Shown here: piece by piece, positions 17,513 to 25,566 of the stretch
Numbering within the stretch: position 1 is the stretch's first letter
How the letters are laid out: each line of letters begins with the position of its first letter
DNA from: Sporosarcina sp. FSL W7-1349
GTDB lineage: Bacteria > Bacillota > Bacilli > Bacillales_A > Planococcaceae
DNA length: 64,000 bases
Direction: 5' to 3'
NCBI RefSeq assembly: GCF_038003045.1
Contig: NZ_JBBOOK010000001.1
Location: forward strand, 1,922,001-1,986,000
Notes under the pieces: generated by a model
Told to the model about the DNA's origin: nothing
What the model saw: only the letters and a program-made list of their open reading frames with translations
Databases searched by the model: none
Made by a program: the position numbers and the translations under genes

Positions 17513-17701
17513 TTAGTCAATATCCCGAACTAATTTTCCCTCTTTTGCAAAAAGACCTTTTTTTAATTCAATCAGTTCGATCCTGACATCACTTGAATCA
17601 ATTTCCAAACTCTCTGTTATTGCTTTTGTCATGTTATACACTAACTTTTCCTTCGTCTCTATCGAACGGCCTTCCATCAGTTTCATTGTCAAATATGGCA
17701 T
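17513..17701 (-). CDS. 4-oxalocrotonate tautomerase family protein
   Basis: A 62-residue protein, exactly the common 4-OT length. It begins Met-Pro-Tyr-Leu-Thr, so removal of the initiator leaves the catalytic N-terminal proline. ATG 17701 is preferred over an in-frame ATG at 17707 because only 17701 gives Pro1 and it has AAGGGCGG at proper spacing. The other usual residues are partly kept: Arg in the EGRS segment and the later VRIELIEL region. It interconverts keto and enol forms of a keto acid. The lyase upstream ends two bases after this start. Confidence 0.88.
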   Translation of the reverse strand: MPYLTMKLMEGRSIETKEKLVYNMTKAITESLEIDSSDVRIELIELKKGLFAKEGKLVRDID

Positions 17702-17703
17702 AG

Positions 17704-19056
17704 TCATCCGCCCTTCTTTCCATTTAAAACTTGGTCAATAAAAACGGAACAGAGGCCTAGATAGTTTTCTGGCTTAAGGAAACCTTCTACTTCCTCTCGA
17801 CCATAATGTGTTGTGACCCGCTCATCTTGGCAAATTGCATCAATTAATGGGATGTTTTTCTCATATGCCTTCATACTCGCTTCATACACAACTTCATGAG
17901 CAGTCTGCTTGCCTAAAGCCCCAGAGATATAGAACATGAGTTGTTCACTTAAAATCAATCCACCGGTAATATCTACATTGGACCGCATTTTTTCTTCATT
18001 GACATTCATGTTTAGCAGCACTTGCTCCATTTGTTCCAGCATTCTGCTTAAATAAGTGGACATCTCGGGCATAACCTCTAGCTCAACTAGCCAAAGCCCC
18101 ATATCTCGTTCGTGTTCTTGCACTAAGGAATCATAAATTAAAGGCAACTGCATACGCACTAATCTGGAAAGACCCACCACATACTCGCAAATCATCGGGT
18201 TCCTTTTATGCGGCATAGTACTGCTGCCGACTTTCCCATTTTCAAATCCTTCCTCGATTTCGGCGATTTCAGTTCGCTGTAAATTAATAATTTCATTGGC
18301 AATCTTTCCAATGGTCCCCGCTATCATGGCATAAACAGAAGCTAACTCCGTTAAATTATCCCGGGAAGTATGCCATGTAATATCAGGTATTTTTAAACTT
18401 AGAATTTCAAGTGTACGCTGTTGAACGTCTAGTGCATTTTCTTGTAAAGAAGCTAAAGTGCCAGCCGCCCCTCCTAATTGACCTACAAAAACACGATCTT
18501 CTATTTCTTCCAATCGTACTCGGTGTCTGTGCATCTCAGAAAGCCAAGTTGCAATCTTAAATCCTAATGTAATGGGAAGAGCATGCTGGCCATGTGTCCT
18601 TCCTGGCATAATCGTATGTCTGTATTGAATAGTCGCTTTTTCAAGACTAGCAATCATGGACTCGACCTGCTCATATATAACTTTATAACCTTCTTTAAGT
18701 TGTAGAATTAATCCAGTGTCAATGATATCCTGCGTGGTAGCACCATAATGGATATACTCGCCCCAAGCTTCAGAACAGTTCTCCTCAAATTGTCTAATGA
18801 AAGTAATTAAAGGATGTGCTGTACTTTCAATTCCCTTCCGAATCTCATCAACATTAAATTTATCTACTAAACTATTTTTGCTTATCTCCTCATACGCTTT
18901 TGTAGGAATGACACCTAATTCTGATTCCGCCTGAGCCAGCGCTTTTTCTACATCAATCCATTTTTCTAACATATTTACATCTGAGAATATGTAACGCATT
19001 TTTTCATTTCCGTATAAATCTCTATAAAGAGCAGAATCTATCATATGTGCTTGCAT
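17704..19056 (-). CDS. Fumarase/aspartase-superfamily lyase (PurB/PcaB-like)
   Basis: A 450-residue class II fumarase/adenylosuccinate-lyase-type enzyme with the superfamily signature GSSTMPHKRNP at residues 277-287, whose Ser is the usual catalytic base, and the second region PGRTHGQHALP at 151-161. Relatives are adenylosuccinate lyase and 3-carboxy-cis,cis-muconate cycloisomerase. It is not expected to be the housekeeping PurB, because it lies second in a LacI-controlled catabolic operon and no purine genes are near. It likely adds or eliminates a group across a C-C double bond in the pathway. AGGAGG precedes ATG 19056 by five bases. Confidence 0.85.
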   Translation of the reverse strand: MQAHMIDSALYRDLYGNEKMRYIFSDVNMLEKWIDVEKALAQAESELGVIPTKAYEEISKNSLVDKFNVDEIRKGIESTAHPLITFIRQFEENCSEAWGEYIHYGATTQDIIDTGLILQLKEGYKVIYEQVESMIASLEKATIQYRHTIMPGRTHGQHALPITLGFKIATWLSEMHRHRVRLEEIEDRVFVGQLGGAAGTLASLQENALDVQQRTLEILSLKIPDITWHTSRDNLTELASVYAMIAGTIGKIANEIINLQRTEIAEIEEGFENGKVGSSTMPHKRNPMICEYVVGLSRLVRMQLPLIYDSLVQEHERDMGLWLVELEVMPEMSTYLSRMLEQMEQVLLNMNVNEEKMRSNVDITGGLILSEQLMFYISGALGKQTAHEVVYEASMKAYEKNIPLIDAICQDERVTTHYGREEVEGFLKPENYLGLCSVFIDQVLNGKKGG

Positions 19057-19065
19057 CTTTTCCTC

Positions 19066-20082
19066 CTATTTTTCTAATTTTTTTACACTGTTTCTAATAA
19101 TCAAATCAGATTCTTCAACCACAATTTTATGTTCTTCTGAATGATTCTGAATAAGATCGATAAGAACGTTTCCCGCCTTCATACCCATTTCATACAATGG
19201 GATTTTAATAGTTGTGAGAGGGGGAGCTGTAATTGTACAAAGCGTAATATCATGAAAACCAATGATCGAGACATCCTCTGGAACACGTAAATCAAAATCC
19301 CGAAGAGCTGCCATTGCACCGAAGGCGACTCTTACATTTGCAGCAAAGACAGCTGTAAAATCCAACTCCCCTTTTTGTAAAACCGCTGCCATTTCCTCAT
19401 ATCCGCTTTTTTCCGTGTACTCTGTCTGGATAATCAATTTGTCATTTACCTGAAGTTGTCGATCGACCAAAGCTTTCTTATAACCTTGTAGTCTCCTCGT
19501 ACTTGTATCCGTATCAATATCACCGGTGAGATGGATAATTTGTTCATGATTATTATCTAAGAGATAAGAAACTGCCTTATACGCACCCATTTCATCATTA
19601 GCAATTACATAGTTTTTTGCACCTTTGCCTAAACGATTTATGAACACATATGGAATATTAGTTCCGTTTAACTTCTCAATTTCTTCATCGTTCAACTTAC
19701 TTGAAGCGATTAACAGCCCATCAACCTTTCCTTCAGAAACTAAATTTAAGTAGGATCTTTTCTTTTCGGCACGCTTATCACTAGTGACCAAAAGATCATA
19801 TCCTTGTTCAATTAAAGCCTGCTCAACTCCAGTAATAATTTTGCTATACACAGGATTATTAAAATCAGGTATTACGAGGCCGAAAGTAAATGTTTTTCCC
19901 GACTTTAATGATCTTGCCAAAGCATTCGGCCTATAATTCAGTTTTTCCACTGCCAACTCTATTTTTTCTTTGGTAGAACTTGAGATTTTCAAAGTGGCAT
20001 CATTATTTAAAAACCGGGAAACCGTTGTTACTCCTACTCCCGCTTCCTTTGCCACATCCTTTAAGGTAGCCGATTCAATCAC
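19066..20082 (-). CDS. LacI-family transcriptional repressor, first gene of the catabolic operon
   Basis: A 338-residue regulator: N-terminal helix-turn-helix TLKDVAKEAGVGVTTVSRFL (residues ~6-25), hinge region YRPNALARSLKSGKT, then a periplasmic-binding-like sensor domain starting FGLVIPDFNNPVYS. It starts with GTG 20082; no good alternative is in frame. The gene is nine bases ahead of the lyase, so it is autoregulated if the tandem palindromes at 20118-20143 are its operators. The sensor would bind a sugar or pathway intermediate as inducer. Confidence 0.92.
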   Translation of the reverse strand: MIESATLKDVAKEAGVGVTTVSRFLNNDATLKISSSTKEKIELAVEKLNYRPNALARSLKSGKTFTFGLVIPDFNNPVYSKIITGVEQALIEQGYDLLVTSDKRAEKKRSYLNLVSEGKVDGLLIASSKLNDEEIEKLNGTNIPYVFINRLGKGAKNYVIANDEMGAYKAVSYLLDNNHEQIIHLTGDIDTDTSTRRLQGYKKALVDRQLQVNDKLIIQTEYTEKSGYEEMAAVLQKGELDFTAVFAANVRVAFGAMAALRDFDLRVPEDVSIIGFHDITLCTITAPPLTTIKIPLYEMGMKAGNVLIDLIQNHSEEHKIVVEESDLIIRNSVKKLEK

Positions 20083-20117
20083 CCCTAAATTATTCCTAAA
20101 ACAGTGAAATATACGAG

Positions 20118-20143
20118 TGAAACGTTTCAGTGAATCGTTTCAC
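20118..20143. promoter_or_regulatory. Tandem LacI-type operators
   Basis: TGAAACGTTTCA (20118-20129) is a perfect 12-bp palindrome with the central CG typical of LacI-family sites. GTGAATCGTTTCAC (20130-20143) is a near-palindrome of the same type. The centres are 13 bp apart and both lie straight after the -10 box of the repressor promoter, where binding would block transcription. Confidence 0.75.
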
Positions 20144-20147
20144 TAAA

Positions 20148-20176
20148 AACTTATCACATACTTTTATAATTGTCAA
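20148..20176 (-). promoter_or_regulatory. Sigma-A promoter of the LacI-led operon
   Basis: On the minus strand the -35 is TTGACA (20176-20171), the spacer is 17 bp and the -10 is TAAGTT (20153-20148) with an upstream TGA extended element. Surrounding DNA is very AT-rich. The operators lie directly downstream. The rest of 20177-20400 shows nothing I can name. Confidence 0.65.
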
Positions 20177-20401
20177 AATGTTTTTTAAAATATTTATTTA
20201 AAGTTTTTAGAACAACCGTAACATGGATATTGATTTAACAATAAATTAATACCAGACGAAAAACTTGCTTATATACTGATCCGCTTGTACTCGGGCGCTT
20301 CACTCCAATTTCGTTGCACTAACCTGATCATTTGGGCGACGATTGCTTGCACCAGCCGTTCATTTGCTTGCAAATCAAGCCTTTCCGCCTATCTATGAAC
20401 A

Positions 20402-20442
20402 GAAAAGCAGCCTCATCTCTACTGGAGACAAGACTGCTTTTC
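20402..20442 (-). terminator. Terminator behind the TAXI-TRAP operon
   Basis: GAAAAGCAG (20402-20410) pairs with CTGCTTTTC (20434-20442). The hairpin lies within the two bases after the stop codon at 20444 and is T-rich on the minus strand. Confidence 0.6.
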
Positions 20443-20443
20443 A

Positions 20444-22399
20444 TTACACTACCGCGGCTTTTCGAGGACCTTCTTCGGGCGGCCGCTTTTTTTGAATGAA
20501 CCAAACGAGGATGATGATCGCCAATCCGATCAAACTCGACTGGATTTCCGGGATAATCAACAGCAGCCCCGCTCCAAAGAGTACGATGCGTTCCCAAACC
20601 CTCGAAGTGCGGATGAAAAAGCCGATGACCGCACTGCTGACTCCGATCATTCCGACTAAGGCTGTCGTAATCGCCAAGAGCAATTTCAACGCTGTGACAT
20701 CCACCAACACTAGTATCGGATTGTAGATGAAGATATATGGGACAATGAAGGCGGCAATCGCCAGTTTCACGGCGGTCACGCCGGTCTTGAACGGATTCGC
20801 TTTCGCGATGCCTGCACCCGCATAGGCTGCGAGACAGACGGGCGGCGTAATATCCGCCACGATGCCGAAATAGAAGACGAACATATGCGCAGCCAATGGG
20901 GCGATGCCAAATTCATTGATCAATACTGGTGCGGCAATGGTAGCGGTGACGACATAATTCGCCGTTGTCGGAAGCCCCATTCCAAGGACAATGCATGCCA
21001 CCATCGTAAAGAACAGCGCCAAGATAAGGAACCCGCCCGACAGTGCGATAATACCCGAAGCGAATTTCGCGCCGAGTCCCGTAATACTCACGACCCCCGC
21101 GATGATTCCCGCAGTTGCGACAGCTGAAATGACGGGCAATGCGACCCGGGCGCCCTGCTCAAGCATATTGACAATATCTCGCAATGACATTCTGGATTCC
21201 TTCCGGACGAGCGTCACAAGAAAAGCCGAAAGAATCCCATACAACGCCGCCCGTTGCGGTGTGAAACCGTACATGATCGTCCCGATGATAACAAACAGCG
21301 GAATGAGCATATACCCATTTCGGATTATCAATGTTTTCAACACAGGCAACTCCGATTTCGGCAAACCGAAAATTTTAAGCCGTTTCGCTTCGAAATGGGT
21401 CCCGATGAAAATGCCGGTGAAGTACAAGATGGCAGGAACAACGGCGGCCAACATGATGACGGCATACGACACGCCGAGATATTCCATCATGATAAACGCG
21501 GCCGCCCCCATCATCGGAGGCATGATTTGCCCGCCCGTTGATGCGGAAGCTTCCGTCGCGCCCGCAAATTCCGGGGTGAACCCTGCCCTCTTCATCATCG
21601 GAATCGTGAAGGAACCGGAGGCTACCGTGTTTCCGACTGAACTTCCCGATACTGTCCCTTGCAATGCACTTGCCACAACCGCTGCTTTTGCCGTACCGCC
21701 CGTATAACGGCCCGTCAAGGCAAAAGCGAGATCGTTGAAAAACTTCCCAATCGGCGTATGGACAAGAATGACGCCAAAAAAGAGAAAAAGGTAAATGAAT
21801 TTTGCCGAGATCTGAATTGGAGTGCCGAAGACACCGCTCTCCCGGAACCAAAGATTCGTCGTAATCCGATCGAGTGAAAATCCAGGATGCGACAAGATTT
21901 GGGTTGGAATATATTTCCCGAATAGCGTATAGAGGATAGCCACACTTGCCACCATAACAATCGGCAATCCGACCGTCCGTCTTGTCGCTTCCAAGACAAG
22001 TGCGATTCCAATGATGGAAATGAGGACATCCAATGGACTGTAACCCGAAATCCGGCTCTGCAAGATCGAATCAAAAAAGATGATCTTATGGTAGGTCACA
22101 TACATCGCTGTGAACGCCAGCGCAACATCATACCACGGAACTGTTTTTTGCGTCCGCATCCATGCTTTTTTTGCAGGGTACAACAGAAAAATGATGCCGA
22201 GCGCTGTTCCCAGATGGGCGGCGCCCTGTTTCTGGGAAGGGAGAGTTCCGAAATACCCGGTATATAGATGAAAAAGGGTTAGGGCGACACCAAGGAAGGT
22301 GACAACCCATGCCCATTTCCCGATCTGCAGGCGAAACTGGTTTTCTTTATCATATTTTTCAAGAATCTGTTGTGCGTCTATCTGTTCTTTCTTTCCCAA
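20444..22399 (-). CDS. TRAP transporter permease, fused small and large subunits (TAXI type)
   Basis: A 651-residue membrane protein. The N-terminal ~170 residues with four helices correspond to a DctQ-like part and the remainder to a DctM-like channel, as is usual in TAXI-type TRAP systems. DctM landmarks are GTVSGSSVGNTVASGSFTIP, STGGQIMPPMMGAAAF and VLGMGLPTTANYVV. It starts at TTG 22399, with GGAGGT six bases ahead. It is 34 bp behind the binding-protein gene. Transport of glutamate-like or other carboxylates is known in the family; the substrate here is unknown. Confidence 0.92.
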   Translation of the reverse strand: MGKKEQIDAQQILEKYDKENQFRLQIGKWAWVVTFLGVALTLFHLYTGYFGTLPSQKQGAAHLGTALGIIFLLYPAKKAWMRTQKTVPWYDVALAFTAMYVTYHKIIFFDSILQSRISGYSPLDVLISIIGIALVLEATRRTVGLPIVMVASVAILYTLFGKYIPTQILSHPGFSLDRITTNLWFRESGVFGTPIQISAKFIYLFLFFGVILVHTPIGKFFNDLAFALTGRYTGGTAKAAVVASALQGTVSGSSVGNTVASGSFTIPMMKRAGFTPEFAGATEASASTGGQIMPPMMGAAAFIMMEYLGVSYAVIMLAAVVPAILYFTGIFIGTHFEAKRLKIFGLPKSELPVLKTLIIRNGYMLIPLFVIIGTIMYGFTPQRAALYGILSAFLVTLVRKESRMSLRDIVNMLEQGARVALPVISAVATAGIIAGVVSITGLGAKFASGIIALSGGFLILALFFTMVACIVLGMGLPTTANYVVTATIAAPVLINEFGIAPLAAHMFVFYFGIVADITPPVCLAAYAGAGIAKANPFKTGVTAVKLAIAAFIVPYIFIYNPILVLVDVTALKLLLAITTALVGMIGVSSAVIGFFIRTSRVWERIVLFGAGLLLIIPEIQSSLIGLAIIILVWFIQKKRPPEEGPRKAAVV

Positions 22400-22433
22400 T
22401 CGGCTACCTCCCTCCCAGACGGGCTCCTTTGGT

Positions 22434-23432
22434 TTATTTCAAACTATCTAGGCTCTTAATCTTCGTCTTTTCTCTCGTGACGATTTGGACAACTTCTGGA
22501 TAAATATGGCCGATAAATGCGGCGTTTTCCACTTTACTGTCCTTGAAGTCCCCTTCTCCTCTTAACGCCTGCAGTGCCGGTACATGGACGGTCATGCCAA
22601 GGTCCATCTTGCCGTCACGGATTGTCACCAAGTTTTCCACGGACGCCCCCGTTTCGGTATTCGTCACATTGACACCGTCAATATATTTATTCCAAAGATT
22701 GGCCATTTCACCGCCTAGCGGGTAATATGTCCCTCCCTGGCTCCCCGTTCCAAGGATGAACTCCGATTTCCGGTTGCTCGCGTCTGCGGTCAACGTTGCA
22801 ACTTCATTGTCCACCGTCAGACCTTGCTCTTCATAATAACGTTTAGCGCCCGGATGGATCGGCAATCCTTCCGCCCCGCGCAGCGCATTTTCAAGCGTCA
22901 TCTGCACCGCCTGGGCATGTGTATTTTCACTCGCGTTTTCAACCATGCTTTTCGCCAGCTCATAGCCGAGCTCTTCATCAATCGTGTCCACATTGCCCAT
23001 AAGAATCGCATAAGCGGTCACTGTTTCGATATCTTCTGTCTGGAAATCATAAGTCCCTTTCGGAATCGTCAACCGCTTATACTCCGAATTTTCCTCGATA
23101 TGCGCAATGGCCTCGTCCGACAGTCCAAGCATTTTTACATCACCGGTCGATGCTTGCAGACTCTCAATACTTGCAGCTGGAAGACCGAGAATACCGATGG
23201 AGATGTCGATATTTCCATCCTGCACTCCGTCTGCCGCATCTCCAAAGCCTTCCTGGTATGCCTTGTAATCGCCGTCATCCAGCCCATACGCTTCCAGAAT
23301 AATCTTGGAAACATTATTCGTCTCACTCGCAGCCGGACCGATTGCAATATTCTTCTTGCCGCCTCCGCCGCATGCCGACAAGATGAGAATCATTGCGGCC
23401 AACACCATCATGATACTTCCAATCTTTTTCAT
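22434..23432 (-). CDS. TAXI-family TRAP solute receptor, apparently circularly permuted
   Basis: A 332-residue lipoprotein (signal with lipobox LSAC, Cys21). The order of family motifs is rotated. Residues 27-205 (KNIAIGPAASE, IILEAYGL, TIPKGTYDF, PIHPGAKRYYEEQGL) match the second, C-terminal half of ordinary TAXI receptors. Residues 224-332 (EFILGTGSQGGTYYPLGG, TGASVEN, YPEVVQIVTR, IKSLDSLK) match the first half. In the usual order IKS-ADLK runs directly into GKRVAVG; here those are the C-terminus and the N-terminus. A linker of about 18 residues joins the old ends. The gene has a clean start and stop and an intact permease downstream, so it is probably functional. Confidence 0.85.
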   Translation of the reverse strand: MKKIGSIMMVLAAMILILSACGGGGKKNIAIGPAASETNNVSKIILEAYGLDDGDYKAYQEGFGDAADGVQDGNIDISIGILGLPAASIESLQASTGDVKMLGLSDEAIAHIEENSEYKRLTIPKGTYDFQTEDIETVTAYAILMGNVDTIDEELGYELAKSMVENASENTHAQAVQMTLENALRGAEGLPIHPGAKRYYEEQGLTVDNEVATLTADASNRKSEFILGTGSQGGTYYPLGGEMANLWNKYIDGVNVTNTETGASVENLVTIRDGKMDLGMTVHVPALQALRGEGDFKDSKVENAAFIGHIYPEVVQIVTREKTKIKSLDSLK

Positions 23433-23473
23433 GTCCCGAACCCCCTTTTTGTAATGGATGAAGTACTCTTAAA

Positions 23474-24859
23474 TCAGCCGAATAATGTCGTCAGCACCGT
23501 ATCATACGCCTCCAAAGTCCGGTCGATTTCCTTGTCCCCGTGGACGGTCGCCATGCTGTAGCGGTTTAGCGGTTTCGTGTAAATGCCGTGCGCCAATAAA
23601 TGATAGTCGACTTCTTTTCGTACTTTGAAATTGGCCGCTGCTTGCAAATCGCGGTAATTTCGAATGCTATTTTGTTCCGTGACGACGAGGTTGAAAATGG
23701 ATCCCTTCCCGACCGGCAAAGCTCCCACCCCTTTGGCGGCAAATAAATCCGTGATCCCTCTTTTCAGACGTTCCGTGTTCCGTAAAACGGATGCCATCTC
23801 CTGTTCCAGCAACTCGATTGTCGCAAGGCCCGCCGCCAGAATCGTCGGATGCCCATTGTATGTCCCACTATGGAAAAGGACATCCTGGGCGCGGGATTTC
23901 TTGCTTTGGCTACTGTCGAATACATCCGATGCCGCGGACGGAGCGCTGATTTCCATGATTTCTTTCTTTCCGCCGACCATGCCGATCGGAAAGCCGCCTC
24001 CAACCACTTTGCCAAGCGTCGTCAGATCCGGCCGGATACCATACAGTTCCTGGGCTCCTCCTAGCCCTATGCGGAAACCGGTTTTCACCTCGTCGAAAAT
24101 GAGTAGCATCCCTAACTCGGCAGTCAACTTGCGGAGATTCTCGACAAACGACTGCTCCGCAGGAATGAAACCGCTTTGAATCGGCTCCATGATGACAGCT
24201 GCAATCTCGCCTTGGCGGTTGGTCAAGATCTCCTTCGTTTCGTCCCATTGATTAAAAGGCAGAACGACGGTATGTTCGGCGTGGTACGGATGAATGCCCT
24301 TCGATTCCGGTACGGCGGTCGGATTGCTTAGGGGCCCGGCAAGATCTATGGGTGGATTGACACTGAGCAACATCTGATCATAACCCCCATGATAATGCCC
24401 CTCAAACTTGGCAATCTTCGGCTTACCTGTATACGCATGAGCCATCCGGGTGGCGAGTAACGTCGCTTCCGTCCCGGAATTCGTGTAGCGCACCTTTTCC
24501 ATGCTTGGGTAGAGCTGCTGAATCTTCTCTCCCATCGTTAGTTCCAATTCATGCGGTGTTCCGAATAAATACGTGCCGTCCCGCGCCAATTGGGCCTCAA
24601 TCGCTTCAGTGATTTTCGGATGCCCATGCCCCGTCATCGAGGCACCATAGGACAACAGATAATCGATGTATTCATTGCCATCAACATCCGTCAAATACGC
24701 GCCCGCCCCGGATTTCATCACAATGGGATACGGTTCGAAAAACTTAATATTCGCCGTCACGCCCCCCGGCATCACTTGCCTCGCCCTCTGGGATATTGCG
24801 TAAGAAGTCGGCGTCTTCTTCTTGAATGCCTCCATTCCCGAAACATTCTTCATCTGCAT
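23474..24859 (-). CDS. Class III aminotransferase, glutamate-1-semialdehyde aminomutase-like
   Basis: A 461-residue PLP enzyme: the PLP-phosphate loop TNSGTEATLLATRMAHAYTG, the cofactor Asp in LLIFDEVKTGFR and the Schiff-base Lys in TLGKVVGGGFPIG. The overall pattern (RARQVMPGGVTANIKF, GHYHGGYDQ) is of the HemL-like group, but it stands alone beside a TRAP importer and not in a heme operon, so it more likely transaminates an imported amino compound. ATG 24859 follows AGGTGG at a good distance; GTG 24871 lies inside that ribosome-binding site. It is the first gene of the set, 41 bp ahead of the receptor. Confidence 0.85.
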   Translation of the reverse strand: MQMKNVSGMEAFKKKTPTSYAISQRARQVMPGGVTANIKFFEPYPIVMKSGAGAYLTDVDGNEYIDYLLSYGASMTGHGHPKITEAIEAQLARDGTYLFGTPHELELTMGEKIQQLYPSMEKVRYTNSGTEATLLATRMAHAYTGKPKIAKFEGHYHGGYDQMLLSVNPPIDLAGPLSNPTAVPESKGIHPYHAEHTVVLPFNQWDETKEILTNRQGEIAAVIMEPIQSGFIPAEQSFVENLRKLTAELGMLLIFDEVKTGFRIGLGGAQELYGIRPDLTTLGKVVGGGFPIGMVGGKKEIMEISAPSAASDVFDSSQSKKSRAQDVLFHSGTYNGHPTILAAGLATIELLEQEMASVLRNTERLKRGITDLFAAKGVGALPVGKGSIFNLVVTEQNSIRNYRDLQAAANFKVRKEVDYHLLAHGIYTKPLNRYSMATVHGDKEIDRTLEAYDTVLTTLFG

Positions 24860-24934
24860 CGGCAGCCCCACCTATTCCAAATTGTAAGTACTTATCTCAT
24901 TCATATGAAAGGCGGTGGGGGATTATCACTTTGG

Positions 24935-25490
24935 GAGGGGGTGGGGGGGTTGGAGAAGAACGTTTTGAGGTTGGGTGGTAGCGTTTCGAATTTGGAGAGG
25001 AATGTTGTGCTGTTCTTTGGAAACGTTTAGAAATCGAAGGCGAACGTTTCGAGGTTCGGGGATAATGTTGAGAGGCGGTTGAAGCGTTGATAGGTTTGTA
25101 GGAAACGTTTTGAAGTTGAAGAAATATGTTTTGAAGTTGGCGGACATCGTTGGGAGGTTCGAGATATATGCTTCGAACTGTAGAACGTTTCGAGGTTGGA
25201 GGAGAACATTTTAAGGTGGGCGGTAAATGTTGAGAGGTTCCCTGGAAACATCGGGAAGTCGGACTTAAATGTTTCGAGGTTCATCCAAAACATTGAGAGG
25301 TGGCGAAAACGTTGGGAGGTTGAGCGATAATGTTTTGAAGTTGGGGAAATATGTTTCGAAATTGGGCTATTTCATTGGGAGGCTCGGAATAATCGTTTCG
25401 GACTGGAAAACGTTTCGAACCGAAAAACATGGAGGGGTTGAAGAAGATTATTTCGAAATCAGAAGAAAACACCCTGAAGTCCAATGATAT
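24935..25490. repeat. Degenerate tandem array, family A (period ~20-22 bp)
   Basis: About 25 imperfect units built on the core AACGTTTCGAGGTTGG, with variants AATGTTTTGAAGTTGG and CATTGGGAGGTTCG, fill almost the entire gap between the aminotransferase and the MurJ-like gene. Spacing between cores is mostly 19-23 bp. The strand is strongly G-rich and C-poor. Several open frames cross it, but they only reflect the lack of stops in the repeat. The same core occurs reversed at 60775-61040. Confidence 0.75.
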
Positions 25491-25520
25491 GGTTTCAAAG
25501 TTCATTTCAATCAAAATAAA

Positions 25521-25556
25521 ACCCCGTCCTCCGGCACAAGTGCCAAAGAATGGGGT
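25521..25556 (-). terminator. Terminator of the MurJ-like gene
   Basis: On the minus strand ACCCCATTCTTTGGCAC pairs with GTGCCGGAGGACGGGGT, with mismatches in the middle, followed by TTTTATTTTG. Confidence 0.75.
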
Positions 25557-25566
25557 CCCCCAGAAA

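Noticed and set aside
17704..19056. Housekeeping adenylosuccinate lyase (purB)
   Set aside because: The family fits, but the operon context and absence of purine genes speak against it, so no gene symbol is given.
24926..25487. Open frames on both strands in the gap before the MurJ-like gene
   Set aside because: They follow the family A repeat, have no ribosome-binding sites, and the translations (repeats of TFxxNLxTF type) are just the translated repeat.
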